From an uncultured Saprospiraceae bacterium (GTDB taxonomy: Bacteria; Bacteroidota; Bacteroidia; Chitinophagales; Saprospiraceae), in contig CALDEM010000017.1 of the NCBI GenBank assembly GCA_937942435.1, forward strand, positions 1 through 64,000: DNA of 64,000 nt, written 5' to 3'. How positions within the stretch are numbered: position 1 is the stretch's first letter; the number at the start of each line of letters is the position of its first letter. This document shows positions 1 through 8,799 of the stretch, piece after piece. A program made the position numbers and the translations under genes. The notes beneath the pieces were generated by a model that saw nothing but the letters and a program-made list of their open reading frames with translations, was not told the origin of the DNA and did no database searches.

Positions 1-1569
1 CCCGCCATACTCACGGTATTTCTTTTGGCAGGCCTTATGCAAATAGGTCTCGGGTTTCTGGGAATCGGAAGGTACATCAGGTATATACCTTATCCTGTTG
101 TTTCTGGTTTTATGACAGCCATCGGTGTTATTATTTTAGTCACTCAGATTTTACCTGCAGTGGGATACTACCCCAAGGAGGATATGGAGTTTATTGAGCA
201 ATTTAAACCAACCGCCGAGGAACTCATATTAGAGAACATACTTAAAGATGAAGCTGGAGAAGGGATCCTTGACTTAGAAGATTTTAAAGAAACTATAAAT
301 CGAGCACAGCACATCACTCAAGATCAGATATTCAAAGAGTCGCAAACACTGGCAGCTAAAGATGCATCTGGCGTAATTGGTTCATTGAAAGTTATGGGCC
401 GTGCACTATCCAATATCCAATGGTTAGAGTTGTTGTTAGCTCTAGGAACGATCATTATCATTTATGGATTCAAAAGGATAACTAAAGTTATCCCAAGTAC
501 CCTTGTAGCCTTGCTGGTGATGTCTGGGATAGCTGTGTTTTTTAATTTAGACTATCGGGCTATAGAACAAATCCCAAGTGGATTGCCAGTTCCTAACCTC
601 GCTATATTTTCTGAATTTGAAATAGCCAAGATAGCTCCATTCATATTTACCGCTTTGACCTTAGCGTTCTTGGGTGCGATTGATTCATTGTTGACATCTG
701 TGGTTGCAGATAATATGACTAAGACAAAACATAAGCCTAATAAAGAATTGATAGGTCAAGGTATTGGTAACAGTATAGCTGCCATATTTGGTGGTCTACC
801 AGGTGCGGGTGCAACGATAAGAACAGTTGTTAATATCAACGCTGGTGGTAAGACTCGCTTATCTGGTATGATCGCTGGGGTATTGTTATTCTTAATCATG
901 CTCCTCTGTGCTCCTATAGCCTCTAAGATTCCTGCTGCAGTTTTGGCTGGGATATTGATAACAGTAGGGATCAGTGTTATGGACTTTAAAGGACTTAAGG
1001 CCATGCCTAATATGCCGCGTGCAGAGGTAGTCATCATGTTGATAGTTCTCGTTCTTTCATCAGTGTGGAATCTCGTATACGCTGTAGGTATTGGGTTAGT
1101 AATCGCTTCACTTATGTTCATGAAGAAGATAGGTGATCTTACCGCTGAAAGCTCATCTATGGAGCCTTTAGATGAAGAAGCATGGGGTGATGAATCAAAC
1201 TTCCCACAAAAATTAAAAGAAGAGGTGTTTATCAAACATATAAATGGGCCTCTGTTTTTTGGTTCCACAAGCGAAGTTCAGACCTTATTTAATCAACTAC
1301 CTGATACGGCATCTACAATTATAATAAGGATGGATCGAGTTCCTTATATCGATCAATCAGGTCTTTATACTATAGAAGATATACTCGTTGATCTTGCTAA
1401 TGATGGCAAGACAGTACTTCTTGTAGGGCTGAACGAACAACCGAGATACATGTTAGAACGGATAGACATCATCCCTGACTTGATATCAGAGGATGCGATC
1501 TATAATACTTTTGATGATTGCTTGGCATGGGTCAATGCAAACGTCGAGGATATTTACCCGAGTAACTGA
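1..1569 (+). CDS. SulP family inorganic anion transporter with STAS domain (5' partial)
   Basis: The reading frame is open from base 1, so the N-terminus (the first few membrane spans) lies outside the window; 522 residues are visible. Many hydrophobic spans precede a C-terminal STAS domain (about residues 405-520 of the visible part), the SLC26/SulP layout. Glycine-rich GLPGAGAT and the AGVLLFLIML span are SulP-like. Between two spans lies a charged, soluble insertion of about 80 residues (visible residues 59-140), longer than usual for the family. A carbonic anhydrase gene starts 14 bp downstream, which points to bicarbonate rather than sulfate as substrate; that is inference from context. 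The protein acts in the inner membrane. Confidence 0.9.
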   Translation, partial: PAILTVFLLAGLMQIGLGFLGIGRYIRYIPYPVVSGFMTAIGVIILVTQILPAVGYYPKEDMEFIEQFKPTAEELILENILKDEAGEGILDLEDFKETINRAQHITQDQIFKESQTLAAKDASGVIGSLKVMGRALSNIQWLELLLALGTIIIIYGFKRITKVIPSTLVALLVMSGIAVFFNLDYRAIEQIPSGLPVPNLAIFSEFEIAKIAPFIFTALTLAFLGAIDSLLTSVVADNMTKTKHKPNKELIGQGIGNSIAAIFGGLPGAGATIRTVVNINAGGKTRLSGMIAGVLLFLIMLLCAPIASKIPAAVLAGILITVGISVMDFKGLKAMPNMPRAEVVIMLIVLVLSSVWNLVYAVGIGLVIASLMFMKKIGDLTAESSSMEPLDEEAWGDESNFPQKLKEEVFIKHINGPLFFGSTSEVQTLFNQLPDTASTIIIRMDRVPYIDQSGLYTIEDILVDLANDGKTVLLVGLNEQPRYMLERIDIIPDLISEDAIYNTFDDCLAWVNANVEDIYPSN

Positions 1570-1583
1570 TAAAACTTAGCATA

Positions 1584-2195
1584 ATGGTACAAACGAAAAA
1601 GACACAAAGTAAAATCTCACCTCAGAAGGCATTGAATATGTTGATGGATGGTAATAAGAGATATGTTGAAAATAGAGGTAACATAAGAGATCTCCAAGAC
1701 CAAGTGAAGAAGACCAGCAAAGGTCAATTTCCATTTGCAGTAATCTTAAGTTGTATTGACTCAAGGGTGCCAGTTGAGTTGGTGTTTGATCAAGGTATCG
1801 GTGATGTATTTAGCGCAAGAGTAGCTGGCAATGTTGTGAATGAAGATATGCTTGGCTCGTTAGAGTATGCTTGTAAGGTTGCTGGTTCAAAGATCGTGTT
1901 AGTCCTTGGACATAGTAGTTGCGGGGCTGTGACTTCCGCTTGTAAAGATGTCAAGTTGGGTAATATCACACCATTGTTATCAAAGATTCAACCAGCTGTG
2001 AAGCATGTACTGAAAAAGGGTGTCGAGCTCTCTCCAGCTAGTATCCAACAAGTATCTGATGTGAATGTCTCATTTGGCATAAGCCGCATAAGAAAAGAAA
2101 GTAAGATACTCGCAGAGATGGAAAAGAAAGGGGAGATCATAATCGTAGGAGCGATGTATGATGTTAAAAATGGTTCTGTAAGTATCTTAAAGTAG
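1584..2195 (+). CDS. Beta-class carbonic anhydrase
   Basis: Interconverts CO2 and bicarbonate in the cytoplasm. Zinc ligands and dyad are visible: Cys57 and Asp59-Arg61 in CIDSRV, then His110 and Cys113 in GHSSCGA. The length (203 aa) is normal. The ATG at 1584 follows the SulP stop by 14 bp, so the two are almost surely co-transcribed. SulP-carbonic anhydrase pairs or fusions are a known arrangement in which the enzyme supplies or consumes the transported bicarbonate. No signal peptide is visible. Confidence 0.95.
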   Translation: MVQTKKTQSKISPQKALNMLMDGNKRYVENRGNIRDLQDQVKKTSKGQFPFAVILSCIDSRVPVELVFDQGIGDVFSARVAGNVVNEDMLGSLEYACKVAGSKIVLVLGHSSCGAVTSACKDVKLGNITPLLSKIQPAVKHVLKKGVELSPASIQQVSDVNVSFGISRIRKESKILAEMEKKGEIIIVGAMYDVKNGSVSILK

Positions 2196-2270
2196 AATTA
2201 AGTTATACTTTAATCTATGATCATTTTTCTAATTAGGTTCCAATATGCATCTTGAGGAAAATTAGATATC

Positions 2271-3062
2271 ATGGATCTTAGTCTTTTTGGCAAAAATGCG
2301 CTCGTTTGTGGAGCTTCTAGAGGTATAGGTAAAGCTGCAGCTATCGAATTAGCTTCTTTAGGTGCTAATGTCACACTCGTATCACGAAGTGCGGATAAGA
2401 TGTCGGATGTCATCAAGGAGATGGACATGGATATCGATAAAGGCCAAGATCATGACTTCCTCGTTGCCGACTTCAGTGACCCAAATGATTTAAGAAAAAA
2501 GGTTAAAGGGCTTGTACTTAGGAGGCCTTATCATATCCTAATCAACAATACTGGAGGCCCAGCCGCTGGTCCAATCTTAGAGGCGCAGACTGAATCTTTT
2601 GAGTCAGCCTTTCAGCAACATCTGATTTGTAATCATACTTTGGTTCAGCTTCTTAAAAAGGGAATGATCAGTGCGGGTTATGGACGTATCATCAATGTTA
2701 TATCCACCTCTGTCAAAGCACCAATAGACAACCTCGGAGTATCCAACACGATAAGAGGTGCCGTAGCTAGTTGGGCTAAAACGATGTCTAATGAACTGGG
2801 CCAATTTGGCATAACAGTTAATAATGTACTGCCTGGTTTCACGGATACTGAGCGACTGAGAGAACTGTTTGGAAGCCAAGCTGAAAAGGAAGGTATCACC
2901 TATAGTGAGATGGTAGATAGACTAAGTACTACTATACCTGTGAGGCGTCTTGCTCATGCAAAGGAGATAGGTTCGGCCATAGCTTTTTTAGCAAGCCCTG
3001 CAGCATCATATGTCAATGGTATCAATATGCCAGTCGACGGAGGAAGAACAAGAAGTCTATAA
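2271..3062 (+). CDS. SDR-fold protein of the FabG-like group with altered catalytic residues
   Basis: A 263-aa Rossmann-fold short-chain dehydrogenase/reductase relative. The cofactor motif GASRGIG (residues 14-20), INNTGG near 91-96, Ser145 and the C-terminal NMPVDGG stretch are all present. The usual YxxxK catalytic pair is replaced by Ser158-N-T-I-Arg162, so the Tyr and Lys of the classical tetrad are both missing. This resembles the BKR-like SDR subgroup known to lack a perfect tetrad. It may be a reductase with a different mechanism or a binding protein. It stands alone on its strand and ends 8 bp before convergent prs. Fold confident, reaction unknown. Confidence 0.85.
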   Translation: MDLSLFGKNALVCGASRGIGKAAAIELASLGANVTLVSRSADKMSDVIKEMDMDIDKGQDHDFLVADFSDPNDLRKKVKGLVLRRPYHILINNTGGPAAGPILEAQTESFESAFQQHLICNHTLVQLLKKGMISAGYGRIINVISTSVKAPIDNLGVSNTIRGAVASWAKTMSNELGQFGITVNNVLPGFTDTERLRELFGSQAEKEGITYSEMVDRLSTTIPVRRLAHAKEIGSAIAFLASPAASYVNGINMPVDGGRTRSL

Positions 3063-3070
3063 AAGGATTA

Positions 3071-4000
3071 CTACTCTACAAAAAGAGCTGCGATCGATCT
3101 GTACTCGTGTGTATTACGTATCGCTCGTGCAAATAACTTCCCACAAGAAAGAACTTTGATTTTATCGGACTTTTCTCTTAATGGTATCGTATCAGTGACA
3201 AGTAGTTCTGTCAGTACTGAGTTGTTAATACGATCATATGCCGGACCTGATAGTACTGGATGAGCACATAGTGCTCTTACACTTTTGGCTCCTCCATCCA
3301 TCAAAGCCTGTGCTGCCTTACATAAAGTGCCGGCGGTATCGATAAGATCGTCTACAAGGATTACATCTTTACCTTCAACATCTCCGATGACACTGATGGC
3401 TTTTACCTCGTTAGCCACTTCTCTTTCTTTATCGCAGATGACTAAGTTTTTATTAAAGTGCTTTGCGAAGCTTCTTGCCCTTTTTACCCCACCCACATCA
3501 GGAGAAGCAAATATCGTGTTGCTCAAGTCTTGCTTGCTGAGATAAGGTATAAAGATGGCGTTGCTCTTTAAGTGATCTACTGGTATATCAAAGAAACCCT
3601 GGATCTGCTCAGCATGAAAATCCATAGTTACCACTCTGTCTGCACCTGCAGCTTCGATCATCTTAGCGATTAACTTAGCAGAGATGGGTACTCTTGGTTT
3701 ATCTTTTCTGTCTTGTCTGGCATATCCGAAGTATGGTATCACTGCAGTGATGTAACCAGCTGATGCTCTTTTTGCGCTATCTATGAGCAGTAGTAGCTCT
3801 AGTATATTGTCGGCAGGCGAGAAGGTGCTTTGGATAAAAAATACATAAGCTCCTCTTACAGAATCCATGATGACAGGCTGCATCTCACCATCACTAAACT
3901 TGTTAATCTTCACTGGAGAAAGCTCATATCCGTAGTATTCGGCTATTTGCTCCGCGAGATAATTAGATTCTGTACCGGATATCAGTTTTACTTCTGCCAT
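3071..4000 (-). CDS. prs: Ribose-phosphate pyrophosphokinase (PRPP synthetase)
   Basis: Makes PRPP from ribose 5-phosphate and ATP for nucleotide, His and Trp synthesis. Class I features are present: KFSDGEM (34-40), the PYFGYARQDRK stretch (89-99), metal ligand His129 in MDFHAEQIQGFF, the flexible loop after DKEREV (190-195) and the PRPP-binding loop VDDLIDTAGT (216-225). The length of 309 aa is standard. The gene is convergent with the SDR gene, with 8 bp between the stop codons. A TATTTTTG box on the minus strand upstream of the start could be its -7 element, but no well-spaced -33 was found. Confidence 0.97.
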   Translation of the reverse strand: MAEVKLISGTESNYLAEQIAEYYGYELSPVKINKFSDGEMQPVIMDSVRGAYVFFIQSTFSPADNILELLLLIDSAKRASAGYITAVIPYFGYARQDRKDKPRVPISAKLIAKMIEAAGADRVVTMDFHAEQIQGFFDIPVDHLKSNAIFIPYLSKQDLSNTIFASPDVGGVKRARSFAKHFNKNLVICDKEREVANEVKAISVIGDVEGKDVILVDDLIDTAGTLCKAAQALMDGGAKSVRALCAHPVLSGPAYDRINNSVLTELLVTDTIPLREKSDKIKVLSCGKLFARAIRNTHEYRSIAALFVE

Positions 4001-4182
4001 CTTTTAACAACTGGAATTATTAACAGTGCGGCAAAAATAGAAAATCAATCGTCCTAAGCACTGTCAGACAACCATTAAGTTATAACGAAGACAGAGAATC
4101 AACTCGTAATGATAAAAAAGATGGATACATCATATATATGTAGGTGAAATTAAGTCATCTTCACGATAACAAGATTACAACT

Positions 4183-5436
4183 ATGTCTAGATATCTGATT
4201 TTTCTTATCGCGCTTACTGCTGGTGCGTGTAGTACCTCTAAGGAGGCTGTTAAACCTGTCATGAAGAATGTGGCAGATATGTCAAACGACGAAAAAGCGG
4301 ACTATTTTGCACATAAGTACCTGATTACTGATGGACATGTGGACCTGCCATATAGGCTCAAAATTCAAAATTTCAAATTAGAGAAAGAATACTTAGGTAT
4401 CCCTCTTGATACTGATGACGGTGATTTTGACTACAAAAGAGCAAAAGAAGGCGGACTTGATGCACCATTTATGTCTATCTATCTTCCGGCAGGTTTTCAA
4501 ACAGAGAGAGGAGCGTCAAAGCGTCTAGCAGATAGCTTGATTACTATGATAGAGGGTATAGCGGATATACACCCTGATAAATTTGAAATGGCACATACAG
4601 CCGATGACTGCGAACGACTATTCAAAGAAGGGAAGATTGCACTTCCGATGGGTATGGAAAATGGCTCCGGTATCGAAGATGATTTATCTAATATCCAATA
4701 CTTCAATGATCGTGGTATCTCTTATATTACATTGACTCATTCAAAAGACAACTTGATTTGTGATTCATCTTATGATACCACTCGGACCTGGTCTGGGTTG
4801 AGTCCATTTGGTAAAGAAGTCGTAAAAGAGATGAATAGAGTAGGTGTCATGGTCGATATATCTCATGTATCTGATCAGACTTTTTATCAAGTTATGGAGC
4901 TGACCAAGGTGCCAGTCATTGCTTCTCATTCTTCATGTCGCAAGTACACACCAGGCTTCGAGCGCAACATGAATGACGATATGATTAAAAGATTAGGAGA
5001 GAACGGTGGAGTGATACAGATTAATTTTGGATCTTCTTTTTTAGATAAAGAAGTTGCGGATAGGATTAATGCATCTCGTGGTGAGATTGCAAAATTGATG
5101 GAAGAGCAAAATCTTGAATGGGGCACAGACGCTGCCGATGACTTTATAGATCAATATCAAAAAGATCACCCTGTACTGATGTCTGATGTGCATATGGTGG
5201 CTAATCATATCGACAATGTAGTCGCTATTGCCGGTATAGATCATGTAGGGCTTGGATCTGATTATGATGGCGTTGGAGATACATTGCCAGTTGGCTTAAA
5301 GGATGTATCTCAGTATCCTAACTTGATTAAAGTTTTATTAGACAGAGGGTATAGTGAAGAAGACATCGCTAAGATCTGCTATCAGAATGTATTTAGAGTG
5401 TGGAGGGCGGTTGATGGTTACGCTGCTGCAAATTGA
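4183..5436 (+). CDS. Membrane dipeptidase (renal dipeptidase family, peptidase M19), lipoprotein
   Basis: A zinc dipeptidase of the amidohydrolase superfamily. Start chosen at ATG 4183 because it gives a clean lipoprotein signal (MSRYLIF... LTAGAC, lipidated Cys16); a GTG 39 bp upstream would prefix it with a hydrophilic tail. Metal ligands read directly: His52 and Asp54 (DGHVDLP), Glu159 (GMENGSG), His228 (DISHVSD) and His249 (ASHSSCR). The length of 417 aa fits the family. It probably sits at the outer or inner membrane facing the periplasm and cleaves dipeptides, including those with D-residues. The EamA gene follows by 23 bp, so an operon is possible. Confidence 0.93.
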   Translation: MSRYLIFLIALTAGACSTSKEAVKPVMKNVADMSNDEKADYFAHKYLITDGHVDLPYRLKIQNFKLEKEYLGIPLDTDDGDFDYKRAKEGGLDAPFMSIYLPAGFQTERGASKRLADSLITMIEGIADIHPDKFEMAHTADDCERLFKEGKIALPMGMENGSGIEDDLSNIQYFNDRGISYITLTHSKDNLICDSSYDTTRTWSGLSPFGKEVVKEMNRVGVMVDISHVSDQTFYQVMELTKVPVIASHSSCRKYTPGFERNMNDDMIKRLGENGGVIQINFGSSFLDKEVADRINASRGEIAKLMEEQNLEWGTDAADDFIDQYQKDHPVLMSDVHMVANHIDNVVAIAGIDHVGLGSDYDGVGDTLPVGLKDVSQYPNLIKVLLDRGYSEEDIAKICYQNVFRVWRAVDGYAAAN

Positions 5437-5459
5437 AATTTGATTAGATAAAAATATTT

Positions 5460-6365
5460 ATGTCAGAATCATCTGAGTTAAGATATTGGGCTATTCTAAT
5501 ATTTTTATCTATCATTTGGGGTACTTCATTTATTCTTATAAAGAAGTCCCTTGTAGCATTTAGTCCTGAAGAAGTTGCTATACTAAGAGTTGGTATTTCT
5601 GGTGTCGCATTTATCCCTTTTTTCATATATCAATTTAGAAAATTAGAATGGCACCGCTGGTGGTTTTATTTGATCATTGCTTTAACCGGTAGTGGGATCC
5701 CAGCTATACTTTATGCCACTGCTCAGACAAAACTGAGTAGTGCAACGAGTGGTATACTTAATAGTATTACCCCGATATTTACATTGATCATAGGTGTCCT
5801 CGTTTTTAAAAATCTGACTTCTCGCAAGCAAGTCATAGGCTCTATAATAGGTTTTATAGGTGCAGCAGGGTTGATCTATTTGGATAAGCCTTTAGAAAGC
5901 GATCAATCAGTGCCTATCTTTTATGCTTTTTTAATTATAGTTGGCACTGTCCTTTATGGCGCAAATGTCAATTTTATAAAAGAATACTTTCAAGATGTCG
6001 AGCCTATACAACTCAGCTCTTTTGCCTTTGTGTTATTGGGTGTGCCAGTTTCTCTGCTGATTCCTTTTTCTGACATCCCTGACAAAGTGATGAATCACCC
6101 GGAGGGAGTTTCATCTCTTATGGCACTTACCTTATTGGCTTTGATTAGTACTGTTTTGGCGCTGATTATATTTTATAAATTAGTTCAAGATACCAGCGCC
6201 GTATTTGGATCTACTGTCGCATATATGATTCCAATTGTAGCTTTGATCTGGGGCGTTCTTGATGGCGAGTACATAGGTTGGATGCACCTATTAAGTATGG
6301 GAGTTATTCTATTTGGGGTATACCTAATTAGAGCGGGTCAGACACCAACTTTGAAAAAAGAGTAG
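5460..6365 (+). CDS. EamA/DMT family transporter
   Basis: 301 aa with about ten hydrophobic spans in two internally similar EamA halves; the first begins IFLSIIWGTSFILIKKSL, and the repeat break is near residue 150. The family exports amino acids, nucleotides or other metabolites from the cytoplasm; the substrate cannot be read from sequence. It starts 23 bp after the dipeptidase gene and is likely co-transcribed. It ends 7 bp before a convergent PASTA gene. Confidence 0.9.
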   Translation: MSESSELRYWAILIFLSIIWGTSFILIKKSLVAFSPEEVAILRVGISGVAFIPFFIYQFRKLEWHRWWFYLIIALTGSGIPAILYATAQTKLSSATSGILNSITPIFTLIIGVLVFKNLTSRKQVIGSIIGFIGAAGLIYLDKPLESDQSVPIFYAFLIIVGTVLYGANVNFIKEYFQDVEPIQLSSFAFVLLGVPVSLLIPFSDIPDKVMNHPEGVSSLMALTLLALISTVLALIIFYKLVQDTSAVFGSTVAYMIPIVALIWGVLDGEYIGWMHLLSMGVILFGVYLIRAGQTPTLKKE

Positions 6366-6372
6366 CACTCAT

Positions 6373-7200
6373 TTAATTGCTTTTGACCTTGACTGTAACG
6401 GTGCTTCCGCGAGGAAGGTTTGTTCCTTCTGGGGGGTATTGCATTACAATTTCTGCAGAACCTTCACTTTCTTGATCTAAAACCTCATCGTTACCATATT
6501 CTATGGCAATCTTAAGACCTTGACCTGAAAGGATCAGATCAGCTGCACTTACTGATCTGCCTATGAGGATAGGCACTTCTGACGTGCCTCCTTGTGAACT
6601 ACTGATTACAAAATCCAAAGTGTCTCCCTTGTCAATGACAAGTCCTTTGGCACCTTTTCTTCTATCTATAACTAACTTCCCATTGTGCCAGATTTCCAAA
6701 ACCGAATTTTGATTGATACCATCAAACTGCTTCGACTTTATATTGGTGTAGATATTTCTTGTTTTCAGTTGAGCCGTGATCTGATTGAAGTCCTCTCCGT
6801 AAAATCTCATATCTTCTAGTGAGACTTTATCCGCTTTGTACTTTGTAATGGTTACATAGATCTTTCTGTTCTCCTTAACTAATGAACCTCCAGGAGGATT
6901 TTGTATTTGTATAAGCCCACCATCTTTACCAACGATGTGTACAGAGTCATTTACGATGATATCAAATGACCTTGATTTTGCATCATCTATAGAGTTCTCT
7001 ATTTGCTCACCAATATAATTGGGTAACTCGAGCTTCTGGCCATGATTGGTATACTTATCTAACCATGTAAATACAGCAAAGATGACAATAGACAAAAAGA
7101 GGATTATGCCAAGTATATTGAGAAGGAATCTTTTGTTAGTCAAGAATGAAAATATTTCTTTAGCTATGTACAGGAGCTTTTCTCTGCTTATCAATCGCAA
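6373..7200 (-). CDS. Single-pass membrane protein with three PASTA domains
   Basis: 275 aa. The N-terminal 25 residues are basic and cytoplasmic, one membrane span follows at about 28-48, then three PASTA-like modules (about 55-125, 128-200 and 203-275) in the periplasm. PASTA hallmarks are visible in modules 1 and 3 (LPNYIGEQ..., QNPPGGSLVKENRKIYVTI, QYPPEGTNLPRGSTVTVKV); module 2 is degenerate. There is no kinase or penicillin-binding domain, so it is a stand-alone PASTA protein, a common Bacteroidota type usually assumed to bind cell-wall material. No neighbour reveals a partner. Confidence 0.88.
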   Translation of the reverse strand: MRLISREKLLYIAKEIFSFLTNKRFLLNILGIILFLSIVIFAVFTWLDKYTNHGQKLELPNYIGEQIENSIDDAKSRSFDIIVNDSVHIVGKDGGLIQIQNPPGGSLVKENRKIYVTITKYKADKVSLEDMRFYGEDFNQITAQLKTRNIYTNIKSKQFDGINQNSVLEIWHNGKLVIDRRKGAKGLVIDKGDTLDFVISSSQGGTSEVPILIGRSVSAADLILSGQGLKIAIEYGNDEVLDQESEGSAEIVMQYPPEGTNLPRGSTVTVKVKSN

Positions 7201-7308
7201 AATCTAGATTTTTCTTTATAATAAGCTCTAATATGACTTATTAATCAAGTTATGGGTCTTAAACGATATGGATCTTGATTTCTTGTTAAGCACTTTAAGA
7301 TTGATTAT

Positions 7309-8586
7309 TTGAATAAAGAAATCTTCAAATTAGCTGGCCCTAATATCATCAGTAATATCTCCGTACCACTATTATCGACAGTAGATGTTGCATTGATGGG
7401 GCATCTTTCAGTGGTGCATTTGGGAGCCATAGGCCTTGCCACTATGATCTTCAACTTCTTTTATTGGAACTTTGGTTTTCTCCGTATGGGTACAACAGGT
7501 CTTGTCGCCCAAGCCTATGGAGCGGATGATCAATCTGCAATAAGGGAATATTTGTCAAAAGGCGTCTTTCTTGCCATAGGACTTGCTGTCTTGATTATCA
7601 TTTGCCAGTATCCCATAGGGCTCTTTTCTTCTTGGGTACTGGGTATCGGGTCAGACCATCATGAGCTCGTGTGGAGTTATTTTAACATAAGGATTTGGTC
7701 TGCACCTGCTACTCTACTGACCTATTGTCTTTTCGGTTGGTTTTTTGGTATGCAAAACACCATAGTCCCTATGTGTGTGACCATCTTGGTTAATCTGCTC
7801 AATATTACTTTGAGTTATTATCTGGTAGTCGTTCAAGGGTTAGATATCCAAGGAGTTGCTCTTGGGACGATTATAGCGGAGTATGTTGGACTGGCAGTCC
7901 TTTTCGCGATCTTGCTTATTAGATATAAAATGAAACGGATTAATATCCCTTCTTTAGATGGTCTAACTCGTTTTTTTACTATCAATCGTGATCTATTCAT
8001 AAGGACAGTTGCACTTACATCAGCATTTGCGTTTTTTTATCGACAGAGTGCATTGTCGAGCGAGCTTTTACTTGCTGTCAATGTCGTTCTACTTCAGTTT
8101 TTAGCTTGGATGTCTTACGGCATCGATGGGCTGGCATATGCATCAGAGAGCCTTGTCGGCAAATATAAGGGCAGAAAGGATTCAGCTGCACTCACACAAG
8201 TAGTTAAGTCATCATTTATATGGGGCAGTGTGATGGCCATTTGCATGAGCTTACTCTTTGCTTCAACTTCAGAAAATATCGCGTCATTATTGACGAGTGA
8301 TGCTAGTGTGCTTGAGGCAATCAGAGATTACAACATTTGGTTGGTAGCTATGCCATTGCTTGCTTTTACATGCTACATCTGGGATGGAATTTTCATAGGA
8401 TTGACTCAGACATCAATGATGAGAGATAGCATGATCCTAAGTTTAGGACTATATATACTGAGCTATTTTTTATTACGCTCACTGTATCCTAACGCTATAT
8501 GGGTGTCTTTTGCGATTTTCCTTGGTTTACGAGGTGTTATTATGACTATATATTGGTTTGCTCATACTAGTGTAATCACTGAGTAA
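7309..8586 (+). CDS. MATE family efflux transporter
   Basis: 425 aa with 12 hydrophobic spans. The N-terminus matches the family start: LAGPNIISNISVPLLSTVD and ALMGHL. The start is TTG at 7309; an in-frame stop at 7276 leaves no upstream ATG, and the next ATG would delete the conserved first span, so TTG is accepted. MATE proteins exchange Na+ or H+ for cationic drugs or metabolites across the inner membrane. The gene is divergent from the PASTA gene with about 108 bp between starts. Confidence 0.93.
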   Translation: MNKEIFKLAGPNIISNISVPLLSTVDVALMGHLSVVHLGAIGLATMIFNFFYWNFGFLRMGTTGLVAQAYGADDQSAIREYLSKGVFLAIGLAVLIIICQYPIGLFSSWVLGIGSDHHELVWSYFNIRIWSAPATLLTYCLFGWFFGMQNTIVPMCVTILVNLLNITLSYYLVVVQGLDIQGVALGTIIAEYVGLAVLFAILLIRYKMKRINIPSLDGLTRFFTINRDLFIRTVALTSAFAFFYRQSALSSELLLAVNVVLLQFLAWMSYGIDGLAYASESLVGKYKGRKDSAALTQVVKSSFIWGSVMAICMSLLFASTSENIASLLTSDASVLEAIRDYNIWLVAMPLLAFTCYIWDGIFIGLTQTSMMRDSMILSLGLYILSYFLLRSLYPNAIWVSFAIFLGLRGVIMTIYWFAHTSVITE

Positions 8587-8799
8587 ATCTAAGGGTTTTT
8601 ATCAGTGCTTTTTCTATTACATTAAATAATTATATCATGTGTATATTGCTGAATATGATATGATTAATTACGCTCTGTTGCTTTTTTTCGATTTTTTTGG
8701 ACCAGTTTTTGTGTATAAAACGTTGCAAATATCGAATAAGACAATAACCTAATATTATATATATTTGCCATCCCTTTTAAAGGTCAAAGCCTAAGTTAA

